64,000 nucleotides of DNA from Paracoccus shandongensis (GCF_017315735.1 NZ_JAFLRK010000015.1:1-64000), one strand, 5' to 3'; shown: positions 55,674 through 64,000, numbered from the stretch's first letter. Numbers and translations: made by a program. Notes: generated by a model from the letters alone, not told the origin.

Positions 55674-56878
55674 GCGAAGCCGTCGATGCGCTGGTGATCG
55701 GCGCGGGGCCTGCGGGGCTGATGGCGGCCGAGGCCCTGGCCGCGCCGGGCCGCAGGGTGGTCGTGGCCGAGGCGATGCCCACGCCCGCGCGAAAATTCCT
55801 GATGGCGGGGAAGTCGGGGCTGAACCTGACGAAGGACGAGCCGTTTCCGGCGTTCGCGCAAAGGTTCACCGTTGGAACCGGGGCGCTGCCCCGGACCCTG
55901 GGATATTTAGGCCAAAGTGAAAGGGCCTTTGGTCCCGCCGAGGTCATGGCCTGGGCGCGCGGGTTGGGGGTTGAGCTATTCACCGGGTCCACGGGGCGGG
56001 TGTTTCCGGTGGGCATGAAGGCCTCGCCCCTGCTGCGGGCCTGGCTTGGGCGGTTGCGCGCGGGTGGAGTGGAACTGCGGACCCGCTGGCGCTGGATCGG
56101 CGGCGGGTTCCGGTTCGACACGCCCGATGGGCTGCGGGTGATCCGGCCGCGCGTGGCGGTGCTGGCGCTTGGCGGGGCAAGCTGGCCACGGCTGGGGTCG
56201 GACGCGGCCTGGGTGCCTTGGCTGGAAGCGGCGGGAGTGACGGTCGCGCCGTTCCGGCCTGCCAACATGGGCTTTCGCGTCGACTGGTCGCCGCCGATGG
56301 CGCGGCATTTCGGGGCGGCGGTCAAGGGGACCGCATTGTCGGCGGGCGATCTGGCCAGCCGGGGGGAATGGATCATCGGCCGCCACGGCATCGAAGGTGG
56401 CGGCATCTACGAGATCTCGGCGGCCTTGCGCGACGGGGCGGCGGGGTTTGTCGATCTGGCGCCCGACCTGCATCATGCGGCGCTGGCTGCGCGATTCGCC
56501 AGGCCCCGGGGCAAGCTGTCCCTGGGCAACTGGCTGCGCCGGGTGCTGGACGATCCGGTCAAGGTCGCGCTGCTGCTGGAATGGGGCAGGCCTTTGCCCA
56601 CGGATCCCGCCGGGTGGGCCGCCCTGGCCAAGGCCCTGCCCCTGCGCCACGGCGGGCCGATGGGACTGGAAACCGCGATCTCCTCGGCGGGCGGGGTTAC
56701 CTGGGATTCGGTGACGGAAGCCCAGGAGCTGCGCGCCCTGCCGGGTGTCTTCGTCGCGGGCGAGATGCTGGATTGGGAGGCGCCGACCGGCGGCTATCTT
56801 CTGACCGCCTGCCTGGGCAGCGGGTTGCATGCCGGGCGGGCAGCCGCTGCGCGGCTTGCCGTCCTGGGACCGGGCTGA
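55670..56878 (+). CDS. FAD-dependent oxidoreductase of the HI0933/TIGR03862 flavoprotein type
   Basis: A 402-residue flavoprotein with the N-terminal FAD-binding VIGAGPAGLMAAEAL (about 9-23), MAGKSGLNLT (about 44), GSTGRVFPVGMKASPLLRAW and a C-terminal EMLDWEAPTGGYLLTACLGSG motif that are standard for the family. Enzymatic role unknown. GTG 55670 overlaps the holA stop. Residues about 70-84 are encoded by a GGATATTT-type repeat (copy D), which appears to be a translated insertion or replacement in a variable loop. Confidence 0.88.
   Translation: MSEAVDALVIGAGPAGLMAAEALAAPGRRVVVAEAMPTPARKFLMAGKSGLNLTKDEPFPAFAQRFTVGTGALPRTLGYLGQSERAFGPAEVMAWARGLGVELFTGSTGRVFPVGMKASPLLRAWLGRLRAGGVELRTRWRWIGGGFRFDTPDGLRVIRPRVAVLALGGASWPRLGSDAAWVPWLEAAGVTVAPFRPANMGFRVDWSPPMARHFGAAVKGTALSAGDLASRGEWIIGRHGIEGGGIYEISAALRDGAAGFVDLAPDLHHAALAARFARPRGKLSLGNWLRRVLDDPVKVALLLEWGRPLPTDPAGWAALAKALPLRHGGPMGLETAISSAGGVTWDSVTEAQELRALPGVFVAGEMLDWEAPTGGYLLTACLGSGLHAGRAAAARLAVLGPG
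55878..55921 (+). repeat. GGATATTT-type repeat, copy D, inside the flavoprotein coding region
   Basis: Hairpin CCGGGGC/GCCCCGG (55878-55894) followed by GGATATTT (55901-55908) and AGGCCAAAGTGAA, nearly identical to intergenic copy C. It is translated in frame as about 15 residues (ALPRTLGYLGQSERA). Confidence 0.7.
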
Positions 56879-56964
56879 TCCGCCTGTGCGATTGATGGGA
56901 CAGGGATCATGACCCATGTTGAACCCATGGGAGGAAGCCACCCACTGCCCGGAAAGGGTTTCCG

Positions 56965-57183
56965 ATGGCCTACACGATCACGCATTTCGCGCCCGAGACG
57001 CGCAGCCGCATCGACTCCTTCTTCAACCGCTTCGGCCAGGGCATGAACGCCTATCTCGAATCGCGGGCCCGCTGCACCGGGATCGAGGCGCTGGAAGCGA
57101 AATCCGACGCGGAACTGGCGGCCATGGGCCTGATCCGCGACCGGATCCGCGCCCATGTGTTCCGCGATACCTACCGGCTCTGA
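56965..57183 (+). CDS. Small DUF1127 protein
   Basis: A 72-residue DUF1127 protein (MAYTITHFAPETRSR). The RIDSFFNRFGQGMNAYLESRAR helix and the EALEAKSDAELAAMGLIRDRI motif define the family. In Rhodobacter a DUF1127 protein (CcaF1) is an RNA-binding stress protein co-transcribed with CcsR RNAs; no CCUCCUCCC-type repeat array is seen here. GGAAAGGG precedes the start. Its 3' end overlaps the convergent thioesterase by 13 bases. Confidence 0.88.
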   Translation: MAYTITHFAPETRSRIDSFFNRFGQGMNAYLESRARCTGIEALEAKSDAELAAMGLIRDRIRAHVFRDTYRL

Positions 57184-57593
57184 CTGGCCTTCCAGTCGAT
57201 CACCATCTGCGTCTGGGTGACGATGGCCGCGACCTTGCCGTCGCCCCGTGTGATGGTGGTCTGCCAGATCTGCGTGGTCCGGCCCAGGTGAAGGGGCAGG
57301 CTGACGGCGCGCGCGACATCGCCCAGCCGGATCGGGCGCAGGAAGTTGGTCTTGCTTTCCAGCGTGGTGGTGGACTTGCCCTCGGGCAGGTTCAGGAAGG
57401 TGCCGGTGCCGCCCGCGTTGTCGGCAAGCCCCATGATCGCGCCGCCGTGCAGCACGCCGTTGCGGTTGGCAAGCGCCTGCGTCACGGGCATCTCGAACTC
57501 CACCCGGCTTGGCGTGGCGGAAACCAGGCGGGCGCCGATATGGATGGCGAATTCGGGCTGGTCGTCGGCGTCACGCTTGATCTGGTTGTCCAT
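57171..57593 (-). CDS. PaaI-family hotdog-fold thioesterase
   Basis: A 140-residue hotdog thioesterase, expected to hydrolyse an acyl-CoA. NRNGVLHGGAIMGLADNAGG (about 53-72) carries the HGG motif and the general-base Asp region typical of the PaaI/4HBT family. ATG 57593 (MDNQIKRDADDQPE) is the family start; a longer frame upstream overlaps the lipoprotein gene and is rejected. Substrate unknown. Confidence 0.88.
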   Translation of the reverse strand: MDNQIKRDADDQPEFAIHIGARLVSATPSRVEFEMPVTQALANRNGVLHGGAIMGLADNAGGTGTFLNLPEGKSTTTLESKTNFLRPIRLGDVARAVSLPLHLGRTTQIWQTTITRGDGKVAAIVTQTQMVIDWKASQSR

Positions 57594-57651
57594 GTGATGT
57601 CCCTTCCGCTGCCCGGCCATATCAACCGGGCCCGCGCGCAAGGGCAAGCCG

Positions 57652-58233
57652 TCACGCCTTGCGGCAGGCCACCAGTTGCGCGCGATACATCTGCGCCCGC
57701 GCGCCGACCTGGTTCGCGACCCGCACCAGCCAGGGCTTGCCCAGATAGGACTGGCGCGCAAATCCCGACCGGCCTTCGTGATAGGCCAGGTATTGCCCCG
57801 TCGCGTCCCATTTCGAGATGCCCAACCTGCGCGAGGAATTGTGCATGTACCAGCCCATGAAATCCGTGGCGTGGCGGATGTTGTCGCGCTTGGCGCGGCG
57901 GTTGCCGGTTTCCTTCTGGTATTCCTCCCACGTGCCGTCGAGCGCCTGCGAATAGCCATAGGCGCTGGACTGCCGCCCGATGGGGATCACGCCAAGCGCG
58001 TATTGGTGCGGGGTGCGGGCGTCGCCGATGAACTTCGATTCCTGGTGGATCGCGGCCATCTGGACATGGATGGGGATGCCCCACCTGCGTTCCGTGGCCT
58101 TCATGGCGCGGTAATAGGCGGGCCGTTCGGCCACGATGGCGCAGGCGTTGTCCAGTTGCCGGGGCGCCGAATAGTTGCCGCCGCCGCACGACGCGACCAG
58201 CCCGACAATCGCGAGTTTCAGAAGCCTGCTCAT
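57652..58233 (-). CDS. Lytic transglycosylase-like lipoprotein (SLT/lysozyme-like domain)
   Basis: A 193-residue predicted lipoprotein: MSRLLKLAIVGLVASC places the lipidated Cys at residue 16. The lysozyme-like domain has AAIHQESKF with the putative catalytic Glu (about 65), AYGYSQALDGTWEEYQ and YLAYHEG. Acts on peptidoglycan if active. Lies 58 bp upstream of the thioesterase on the same strand. Confidence 0.87.
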   Translation of the reverse strand: MSRLLKLAIVGLVASCGGGNYSAPRQLDNACAIVAERPAYYRAMKATERRWGIPIHVQMAAIHQESKFIGDARTPHQYALGVIPIGRQSSAYGYSQALDGTWEEYQKETGNRRAKRDNIRHATDFMGWYMHNSSRRLGISKWDATGQYLAYHEGRSGFARQSYLGKPWLVRVANQVGARAQMYRAQLVACRKA

Positions 58234-58303
58234 CCTGCCCTCTTGTCGTTTTGGGGCGATCTTACGGAAAACTGCGGGCGGGTGAAATCACAAAGCCTCA
58301 AGA

Positions 58304-59782
58304 TCAGACCGACAGGACCGCCTGCACCGCCCTTTGCCAAGCGGAATAACGCCGGTCCCGGTCCTCCTCGGACATCCGGGGTTCGAACCGGCGGTCCAGC
58401 CGCCAGGCCTTGGCGTATTCGTCGGGCGGCGGGCAAAGACCCGCGCGATAGCCCGCCAGCCAGGCCGCGCCCTGAGCCGTGGTTTCCGTGTTCCGGGGCC
58501 GGTCCACGGGTGCGCCCAGGATGTCGGCCAGGAACTGCATGGCCGGTTCGCTGGCGGTCATGCCGCCATCGACGCGCAGCACGGCATCGCCCGCCCCCGG
58601 CCAGTCGGCGCGCATGGCCTGCAGCAGGTCGCGGGTCTGGAAGCCCACGCTTTCCAGCGCGGCGCGGGCGAATTCGGCGGGGCCGGTGTTGCGCGTCAGG
58701 CCGAAGACCGCGCCCCGCGCATGGGGGGCCCAATGGGGCGCGCCAAGGCCGGTGAAGGCCGGGACCATGATCACCTGCTGGCTGTCGTCGGCCCTGGCCG
58801 AGAGGGCCTGCGTCTCCTTCGCCTCGCGGATCAGCTTCAGCCCGTCGCGCAGCCATTGGACGACCGCGCCCGCGATGAAGATCGACCCTTCCAGGGCATA
58901 GGTGGCCTTGCCGTCCAGCCGATAGGCGATGGTGGTCAGCAGACGGTTCTTCGACCGCACCGCCTGGTCGCCGGTGTTCAGCAGCGCGAAGCAGCCGGTG
59001 CCATAGGTCGATTTCATCATGCCCGGCGTGAAGCAGGCCTGTCCCACGGTCGCGGCCTGCTGGTCGCCCGCGACCCCGGTGATGGGGATCTCGCGCCCGA
59101 ACAGGTCGGGGCGGGTCGTGCCGAAATCGTCGGCGCTGTCCTTCACTTCGGGCAGCAGGGCGCGGGGGACGCCGAACAGGCGGCACATGTCGTCGGACCA
59201 GTCCCCCTTGCGGATGTCGTAAAGCAGCGTGCGGCTGGCATTGGTGGCGTCGGTCACATGCGACCGCCCGCCGGTCAGCTTCCAGATCAGGAAGCTGTCG
59301 ATGGTCCCGAAGGCCAGATCGCCCGATGCGGCGCGGTCGCGCGCGCCGTCGACAGTGTCCAGCAGCCAGGCGATCTTGGTGGCGCTGAAATAGGGGTCCA
59401 GCAGCAAGCCCGTGGTGTCGGTCACCTGGTCCTCGGCCCCCTCGTCGCGCAGGCGGGCGCAAAGGTCGGCGGTGCGGCGGTCCTGCCAGACGATGGCGCG
59501 GTGGATGGGCTGGCCGGTCCTGCGGTCCCAGATCACCACGGTCTCGCGCTGGTTGGTGATGCCGATGGCGTCGATGCGGGGGGCGCCCGCCTTCTCGATG
59601 GCGGCGCGGGCGGTTCCCGCGCTGGAGGTCCAGATGTCGTTCGGGTCGTGTTCGACCCAGCCGGATTGCGGAAAATGCTGCGGAAATTCGTGCTGCGCCG
59701 TGGCCTGCACCCCCAGGTCGTCGCTGAACACAAGCGCCCGGGACGAGGTCGTCCCCTGGTCCATCGCCAGAATCGTCATCAA
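58304..59782 (-). CDS. glpK: Glycerol kinase
   Basis: Phosphorylates glycerol to sn-glycerol 3-phosphate. The 492-residue FGGY-family enzyme has [13 protein letters not shown] at the N-terminus (about 7), [19 protein letters not shown] and the ATP-site motif RVDGGMTAS (about 400). No glpF, glpD or glpR is beside it. Its ATG overlaps the stop of the upstream ModE-like regulator (4 nt), an uncommon pairing. Confidence 0.96.
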   Translation of the reverse strand: MMTILAMDQGTTSSRALVFSDDLGVQATAQHEFPQHFPQSGWVEHDPNDIWTSSAGTARAAIEKAGAPRIDAIGITNQRETVVIWDRRTGQPIHRAIVWQDRRTADLCARLRDEGAEDQVTDTTGLLLDPYFSATKIAWLLDTVDGARDRAASGDLAFGTIDSFLIWKLTGGRSHVTDATNASRTLLYDIRKGDWSDDMCRLFGVPRALLPEVKDSADDFGTTRPDLFGREIPITGVAGDQQAATVGQACFTPGMMKSTYGTGCFALLNTGDQAVRSKNRLLTTIAYRLDGKATYALEGSIFIAGAVVQWLRDGLKLIREAKETQALSARADDSQQVIMVPAFTGLGAPHWAPHARGAVFGLTRNTGPAEFARAALESVGFQTRDLLQAMRADWPGAGDAVLRVDGGMTASEPAMQFLADILGAPVDRPRNTETTAQGAAWLAGYRAGLCPPPDEYAKAWRLDRRFEPRMSEEDRDRRYSAWQRAVQAVLSV

Positions 59783-60135
59783 TCCTCCCCCTTCATCAGC
59801 GCGCCGATGGCGGCCAGATCCGCCGCCCCCGTGTCGCGCAACAGCCGTTCCAGTGATTCGTAATGGCGCAGCACCGCCTGGCCCGTGGGCGTGACCGTGG
59901 CCCCGCCCCCGCCCGGCCCGCCCCGGCTGCTGTCCACCAGGGGGGCGGCGAAGGCCGCGTTCATCTCCTCGACCAGGGACCAGGCGCGCTTGTAGCTCAT
60001 CCCCATGGCGCGCCCGGCGGCCGAGATGGACCCGTGCCGGTCGATCAGCCGCAGAAGCTGCGCCTTGCCCGGCCCCAGCACCAGCGGCGCGTCATATTCC
60101 AGCCGCAGCTTGATCCGGGGTCCGTCCCTGTCCAT
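59779..60135 (-). CDS. ModE-type winged helix-turn-helix regulator without molybdate domain
   Basis: A 118-residue DNA-binding protein with the ModE N-terminal/LysR-like winged helix: [29 protein letters not shown] (about 27-55) is diagnostic. The C-terminal TOBE/molybdate-binding domains of full ModE are absent, so it may sense through another route or none. The stop overlaps the glpK start. It could regulate glpK or the divergent thiolase, 119 bp away; neither is shown. Confidence 0.85.
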   Translation of the reverse strand: MDRDGPRIKLRLEYDAPLVLGPGKAQLLRLIDRHGSISAAGRAMGMSYKRAWSLVEEMNAAFAAPLVDSSRGGPGGGGATVTPTGQAVLRHYESLERLLRDTGAADLAAIGALMKGED

Positions 60136-60254
60136 CGCGATTCGGTTTCCTGCCTTTGCAGCAGGTTAGCCCCGGTCCCCCCGCGACGCCACGGCGCGCT
60201 TGCGGGGTGGTGGCCTGCGCTTATGCTGGCCCATGACCAAGAGGAGTGTTCACC

Positions 60255-61430
60255 ATGTCCGAGATCGTCATCCTGTCCGGCGCCCGCACCGCCATCGGCA
60301 CCTTCGGCGGCAGCCTGGCCGCCATTCCGCCCATCGACCTGGCCGCCACGGTGACGCGGGCCGCGATGGACCGTGCGGGGGTGGCACCCGACCGGATCGG
60401 GCAGGTGGTCTTTGGCCATGTGATCAACACCGAACCGCGCGACATGTACCTGTCGCGCGTGGCGATGTTGCAGGCGGGGATCCCGGATACCACGCCCGCG
60501 ATGAACGTGAACCGGCTTTGCGGGTCGGGGGCGCAGGCCATCGTGTCTGCGGCGCAGGCGCTGATGCTGGGGGACGCGGATTTCGCCGTGGCGGGCGGGG
60601 CCGAGAGCATGAGCCGCGCGCCCTATGCGGTTTCCTCGGCGCGCTTCGGGGCCAGGATGGGCGATCAGCGGATGATGGACATGATGACCGGCGCGCTGAC
60701 CTGCCCGATGGGCACGGGCCACATGGGCGTGACGGCGGAAAACGTCGCCGCCGAACACGGCATCAGCCGCCAGGCGCAGGACGAATTCGCGATGGAATCG
60801 CAGCGCCGCGCGGCGGCGGCCATCGCGGCGGGGCATTTCCGCGACCAGATCGTTCCGGTCGAGGTCAAGGGCCGCAAGGGTCCGGTGGTCTTCGACACGG
60901 ATGAACATCCCAAGGAAACCGCCTTGGACAAGCTGGCGGGGCTGAAGGCGGTGTTCCAGAAGAACGGCACCGTCACGGCGGGCAACGCCAGCGGCATCAA
61001 CGACGGCGCGGCGGCCCTGGTGCTGGCCCGCGCGGACGCGGCGCAGGCGGCGGGGCTGAAGGCGCGGGCGCGGATCCTGGGTTATGCGGTCGCGGGCGTG
61101 CGCCCCGAGGTGATGGGCATCGGCCCGATCCCGGCGGTGCAGAAGTTGCTGGAGAAAACCGGCCTGTCGGCGGGCGATTTCGACGTGATTGAATCGAACG
61201 AGGCCTTTGCCGCGCAGGCGCTTGCGGTGAACAAGGGGCTTGGGCTGGATCCCGCCCGCGTGAACCCCAACGGCGGGGCCATCGCCCTGGGCCATCCGGT
61301 CGGCGCGACCGGCGCGATCATCACCGTCAAGGCGCTTTACGAACTGGAACGCACCGGCGGCAGGCGCGGGCTGGTGACGATGTGCATCGGCGGCGGGCAG
61401 GGGATCGCCTTGGCGATCGAGCGGGTCTGA
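60255..61430 (+). CDS. Acetyl-CoA C-acetyltransferase (thiolase)
   Basis: Condenses two acetyl-CoA to acetoacetyl-CoA or carries out thiolysis of beta-ketoacyl-CoA. The 391-residue thiolase has the acyl-enzyme Cys at residue 89 (NRLCGSGAQ), the NEAFAAQ motif, [15 protein letters not shown] and the second Cys in CIGGGQG. ATG 60255 follows AGGAG. No phaB or atoDA neighbour is present, so the pathway (PHB synthesis, degradation or other) is not decided. Confidence 0.93.
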   Translation: MSEIVILSGARTAIGTFGGSLAAIPPIDLAATVTRAAMDRAGVAPDRIGQVVFGHVINTEPRDMYLSRVAMLQAGIPDTTPAMNVNRLCGSGAQAIVSAAQALMLGDADFAVAGGAESMSRAPYAVSSARFGARMGDQRMMDMMTGALTCPMGTGHMGVTAENVAAEHGISRQAQDEFAMESQRRAAAAIAAGHFRDQIVPVEVKGRKGPVVFDTDEHPKETALDKLAGLKAVFQKNGTVTAGNASGINDGAAALVLARADAAQAAGLKARARILGYAVAGVRPEVMGIGPIPAVQKLLEKTGLSAGDFDVIESNEAFAAQALAVNKGLGLDPARVNPNGGAIALGHPVGATGAIITVKALYELERTGGRRGLVTMCIGGGQGIALAIERV

Positions 61431-61465
61431 CCTGACGCCAGGAAAGGACGCAAGGGGGGAACGCC

Positions 61466-62161
61466 ATGTCCGAAACCCTGACCTGCGCGGCTTGCCGCCA
61501 GCCCCGGCCTGCCCCCGATCTGCTCGGCTTTGCCGAGGTGCGCCCGGCGCTTGCCGCCCTGATCCGCCAGGACGTGCCCGACTGGGGCGAGGACAAGCGC
61601 ATCTGCCTTGATTGCCTGCAGCATTACCGCCAGCTCTACCTGACCCAGTTGCTGGCCGACGAGACCGGCGAACTGGGCGAGCTGGAAGCCGAGGTCGCCC
61701 ATGCGCTGTCCCGCGGGGCGCTGGTGACGCCGCAATCCGCTCCGGACGAACAGGACGACCGGCTGACCCTGGGCGAGCGGATGGCCGACCGCGTGGCCGA
61801 CTGGGGCGGATCCTGGGGCTTTATCCTGACCTTCCTGCTGGTGCTGGTGGCCTGGATGGCGGGCAATGTCGCGGGGCTGCTGTTCCGGCCCTTCGACCCT
61901 TATCCCTTCATCCTGCTGAACCTGGTGCTGTCCTGTGTCGCCGCCTTGCAGGCCCCGGTCATCATGATGAGCCAGCGCCGGCAAGAGGCCAAGGACCGCC
62001 GCCGGGCCGAGAACGACTATCGCATCAACCTGAAGGCCGAACTGGAGCTGCGCCAGCTGCACGAGAAGATCGACCACCAGCTGACCCATCAATGGCGCCG
62101 CCTTCTGGAAATCCAGCGCATCCAGGTTGACCTGCTGCACGAGATGCGCCGGGACCGATAG
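61466..62161 (+). CDS. DUF1003 membrane protein
   Basis: A 231-residue protein with an N-terminal zinc-ribbon-like part (CAAC at 7-10, CLDC near residue 47), two transmembrane helices (WGFILTFLLVLVAWMAGNVAG and YPFILLNLVLSCVAALQAPVI) and a long basic, coiled C-terminal helix (ELRQLHEKIDHQL...). This matches the DUF1003 family of inner-membrane proteins of unknown function. Spaced 35 bp after the thiolase and possibly co-transcribed. Confidence 0.88.
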   Translation: MSETLTCAACRQPRPAPDLLGFAEVRPALAALIRQDVPDWGEDKRICLDCLQHYRQLYLTQLLADETGELGELEAEVAHALSRGALVTPQSAPDEQDDRLTLGERMADRVADWGGSWGFILTFLLVLVAWMAGNVAGLLFRPFDPYPFILLNLVLSCVAALQAPVIMMSQRRQEAKDRRRAENDYRINLKAELELRQLHEKIDHQLTHQWRRLLEIQRIQVDLLHEMRRDR

Positions 62162-62237
62162 GACCGCAGGCCTGGACAGCGGCCGTGCGAATGCCGGACG
62201 CAGGGCCCGGGCGGCCCTGTCCTTGCCCCAAAAGGAA

Positions 62238-62264
62238 CGGGCCGCCTCAGATCAAGGCGGCCCG
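62238..62264 (-). terminator. Minus-strand hairpin terminator downstream of a small structured gene
   Basis: CGGGCCGCC pairs perfectly with GGCGGCCCG around a nine-base loop. On the minus strand the tail reads TTCCTTTT; on the plus strand there is no T-run, so it serves minus-strand transcription, that is, the small-ORF element and possibly read-through from the queuosine-precursor transporter. Confidence 0.65.
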
Positions 62265-62343
62265 CGAGATCCACGGAGATGGTCCGGTTAGGGATGGCGG
62301 ATGGTCCGGTCCCAACCAGGGTTTACGACCCTTGGGGCTGCCC

Positions 62344-62400
62344 TCAGGCCACGGCCCCCCTGACTGTTCCGACACCTCTCTCCAATATCACTCTCGACAC
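62344..62400 (-). CDS. Candidate 18-residue small protein or leader peptide with near-perfect Shine-Dalgarno
   Basis: GTG 62400 opens MSRVILERGVGTVRGAVA and ends at TGA. It has AAAGGAGGT, complementary to the 16S rRNA 3' end, seven bases upstream, the strongest ribosome binding site in the window. Downstream hairpins and a terminator at 62238-62264 frame a transcript of about 200 bases. No homologue is recognised; it may be a small protein, a leader peptide or an RNA that only resembles a gene. Confidence 0.45.
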   Translation of the reverse strand: MSRVILERGVGTVRGAVA

Positions 62401-62403
62401 TGG

Positions 62404-62443
62404 ACCACCTCCTTTCAATTGGTTGCCGTTATAGGAGGATGGT
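62404..62443 (-). promoter_or_regulatory. Hairpin that would sequester the Shine-Dalgarno of the small ORF
   Basis: On the minus strand ACCATCCTCC (62443-62434) pairs with GGAGGTGGT (62412-62404), nine pairs with one bulged U. It buries the ribosome binding site of the 18-codon ORF. A TATAAC at 62433-62428 lies within the loop side; if it is a -10 element, transcripts from it would lack the upstream strand and leave the site free. Confidence 0.45.
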
Positions 62444-62466
62444 GCCACAGACCGGACACGTGTCAA

Positions 62467-63069
62467 TCAGATTGTTCGCTGGGCCCGCAACAAATTGCGC
62501 ACGATGATGCGGAAAGGCACAAGGGCCAGTATCGCCAGACTCATCTTGACTAGCCAGTCGGCAGTTGCCAGCGAAACCCACAGCGCGGTGACCGGTCCTT
62601 GGCCAAGCAGCGGAACCGCCTCGTTCGCCCAGGCTGTGTTGGCGTCAGGGGGCAGGGCGGCGCTGAAGGCCAAGGCAAAGAAGATCGCCGTGTCCAGCAC
62701 CGACCCCACCGACGACGACACCAGCGGCGCCACCCACCAGCGGCGGTTGCGCAGCGCGTTGAAGACCACGATGTCCACCAGTTGCGCCGTCAGGAAGGCC
62801 GCGCCGGACGCCATGGCGATTCGCAGCGTGGTCTTGTCGAGGCCCGCCGCCACGACCGAACAGGCGACCCCCACGACGAATCCCGCCAGCACCACCCGGC
62901 GGGCGGCTGCGGGGCCATAGACGCGGTTCATCACCTCGGTCACCAGGAAGGCGAAGGGATAGGTGAAGGCGCCCCAGGTCAGCCAGGAACCGACCGTGAA
63001 TTGCACAAGGATGTTCGAGGCCACGACGATGATGGCCATGGCAAGGATGCCGGGCAGATAGCGGGTCAT
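62467..63069 (-). CDS. Queuosine precursor transporter (VUT/YhhQ family)
   Basis: Inner-membrane importer of preQ0/preQ1-type queuosine precursors, 200 residues with about six helices. TYPFAFLVTEVMNRVYGPAAARRVV (about 36-60) and AFLTAQLVDIVVFNALR with SSSVGSVLDTAIFFALAF are the family motifs. No preQ1 riboswitch pattern was found in its roughly 90-bp upstream gap. The 3' end runs into the small-ORF element on the same strand. Confidence 0.92.
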   Translation of the reverse strand: MTRYLPGILAMAIIVVASNILVQFTVGSWLTWGAFTYPFAFLVTEVMNRVYGPAAARRVVLAGFVVGVACSVVAAGLDKTTLRIAMASGAAFLTAQLVDIVVFNALRNRRWWVAPLVSSSVGSVLDTAIFFALAFSAALPPDANTAWANEAVPLLGQGPVTALWVSLATADWLVKMSLAILALVPFRIIVRNLLRAQRTI

Positions 63070-63159
63070 TGATGGTTTTCCGTTTTACAAGGTCGCGGAA
63101 CAACTCGGCCCCGCGCCATGCGGGACAGGGCGCGCTTTAGGCGTGGCGCGAGCGGATTG

Positions 63160-64000
63160 TCAATCGCGCAGCCGGTATTCCACCAGTTCGGTCCGCTGCA
63201 GCGCCAGGAAATTATCGTCCGAGATCATCGTCAGCCGGATCCCCTGCCCGTCGTGCCAGACCGCCAGCCCTTCCAGGTTGTCGTATTGCAGGGGGCGGGT
63301 GGTCAGCAGGATTTCCTCGTTCACGGGGCCGGTGTCGGTCAGCTGCATCCGCCTGACACGCGAGGCAAAGCCCAGGATGCCGCGAAAGTCGCGCTCCAGC
63401 AGGTAGAACCAGCCGTCGGGGCCGAAATCGGCGGCCACCGCCAGCCACCGGGGATCGCGCCGGATTTCCCCCGCCCGGTTCCAGCGGTTGTCGCGGAAGG
63501 TCAGGATGGGGAAGGGCAGGTCTTCGCGCCCCGAGCGTTCGGGCAGGGCGTAAAGGGTGCCGTCCCGGATCGCCAGGGCTTCCAGCCCCGAATTGATCCT
63601 CATCCCCGGCCCCTTCGGCGGCGGACGCAGCGCCGTGGCCCTGGCGTCGGGGCCGTCATAGCGGGCGACGCGGTCCAGCCCCTCGAAGCTGATCCAGAGG
63701 GTGCCGTCCTCGCCCACCGCCAGCCCCTCGCTGTCGCCGGTATAGCCGGGGGGCAGGGGGATGCCCTTGCTGTCCTTCAGATGCGTGCGCCCGGCGATGT
63801 TCAGCGCCCGGATCACGCCCTGCGAATCGCGGTCGATGCTGCCCCAATAAAGATGCGCGCGGTCGGTCAGGGCGTGGAAGCCGCTGCCGTCCGGGCTGAT
63901 CTCGATGCCGGAAAAGCCGCCGAAGCTGTCGTCGTCGCCGGACCAGACGAAGGTGCCGACATAATCCAGCGACGCCGCCGGCGCAGGAATGCCGGCTGCC
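63160..64000 (-). CDS. Esterase-like activity of phytase family protein (5' truncated by window edge)
   Basis: The frame is open to the window end, so the N-terminus lies outside; about 280 residues are visible. Beta-propeller-like blocks (FSGIEISPDGSGFHALTDR, GDSEGLAVGEDGTLWISFEG, INSGLEALAIRDGTLYALPE, DNLEGLAVWHDGQGIRLTMISDDNF) match the phytase-esterase-like family. Family members are usually exported; the signal peptide would be beyond the edge. Real substrate unknown. Confidence 0.85.
   Translation of the reverse strand, partial: AAGIPAPAASLDYVGTFVWSGDDDSFGGFSGIEISPDGSGFHALTDRAHLYWGSIDRDSQGVIRALNIAGRTHLKDSKGIPLPPGYTGDSEGLAVGEDGTLWISFEGLDRVARYDGPDARATALRPPPKGPGMRINSGLEALAIRDGTLYALPERSGREDLPFPILTFRDNRWNRAGEIRRDPRWLAVAADFGPDGWFYLLERDFRGILGFASRVRRMQLTDTGPVNEEILLTTRPLQYDNLEGLAVWHDGQGIRLTMISDDNFLALQRTELVEYRLRD

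Noticed and set aside
62401..62416. Sequence resembling the 3' end of 16S rRNA (TGGACCACCTCCTTTC)
   Set aside because: No 16S sequence precedes it. It is the complement of a strong minus-strand Shine-Dalgarno before an 18-codon ORF, which explains the match.

Overview
The window is a continuous stretch of high-GC alphaproteobacterial chromosome. It is most like Paracoccus or a close Rhodobacteraceae relative. Reasons: a fbcFBC (petABC) operon whose cytochrome c1 carries the long Ala/Pro/Glu-rich acidic N-terminal region known from Paracoccus, an extended PstA, a DUF3576-leuS-lptE-holA block, CreA/HspQ/Anbu-type genes, and a hairpin-plus-GGATATTT intergenic repeat I associate with this family. 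No rRNA, tRNA, CRISPR array, insertion sequence or prophage was seen. Both ends cut through genes (mutS on the left, an esterase-like phytase-family protein on the right).

Layout. 1-2.7 kb: mutS (3' part) and aroC. 2.7-8.7 kb: complete phosphate operon pstSCAB-phoU-phoB behind a phased array of Pho-box repeats, with no phoR in view. 8.7-18.3 kb, mainly minus strand: PfkB sugar kinase, bc1 complex petABC, radC, dnaJ, dnaK and a lone ABC-2 permease. 18.3-27.2 kb, plus strand: cysQ, kdsB, galU, galE, two paralogous glycosyltransferases, a GT14-like protein and a two-domain sulfotransferase-like protein, many with 4-nt stop/start overlaps. This looks like a surface-glycan module. 27.2-36.7 kb: an intergenic region packed with perfect inverted repeats, a phosphomannomutase/phosphoglucomutase, a coupled NTF2-like/GNAT/nitrilase operon, arfB-Nudix-pit, the NAD salvage pair pncA-pncB, trhO, and an AT-richer patch with a small secreted PEBP-like protein. 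36.7-43.3 kb: maeB and an Anbu-type proteasome homologue beside transglutaminase, alpha-E and ATP-grasp genes. 43.5-51 kb: STAS/anti-sigma kinase pair, hspQ, creA, a phosphatase, serC-serA, yggS and a porin. 51-64 kb: DUF3576-leuS-lptE-holA-flavoprotein, DUF1127, a thioesterase, a lytic transglycosylase-like lipoprotein, glpK with a ModE-like regulator, a thiolase, DUF1003, a structured minus-strand element with a tiny ORF, a queuosine-precursor transporter and the partial phytase-like protein.

Themes. Phosphate supply appears twice: high-affinity Pst with PhoU/PhoB, and low-affinity Pit downstream of a Nudix hydrolase. Envelope biogenesis is prominent (kdsB, galU, galE, glycosyltransferases, sulfotransferase, lptE, porin). 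The parts most worth a second look are the Anbu/ATP-grasp cluster, the GT/sulfotransferase operon, a GGATATTT repeat that appears to be translated inside a flavoprotein, the inverted-repeat cluster at 27.3 kb, and the structured small-ORF element at 62.2-62.45 kb. All functional calls rest on reading the sequence and recalled family knowledge; no database search was run.
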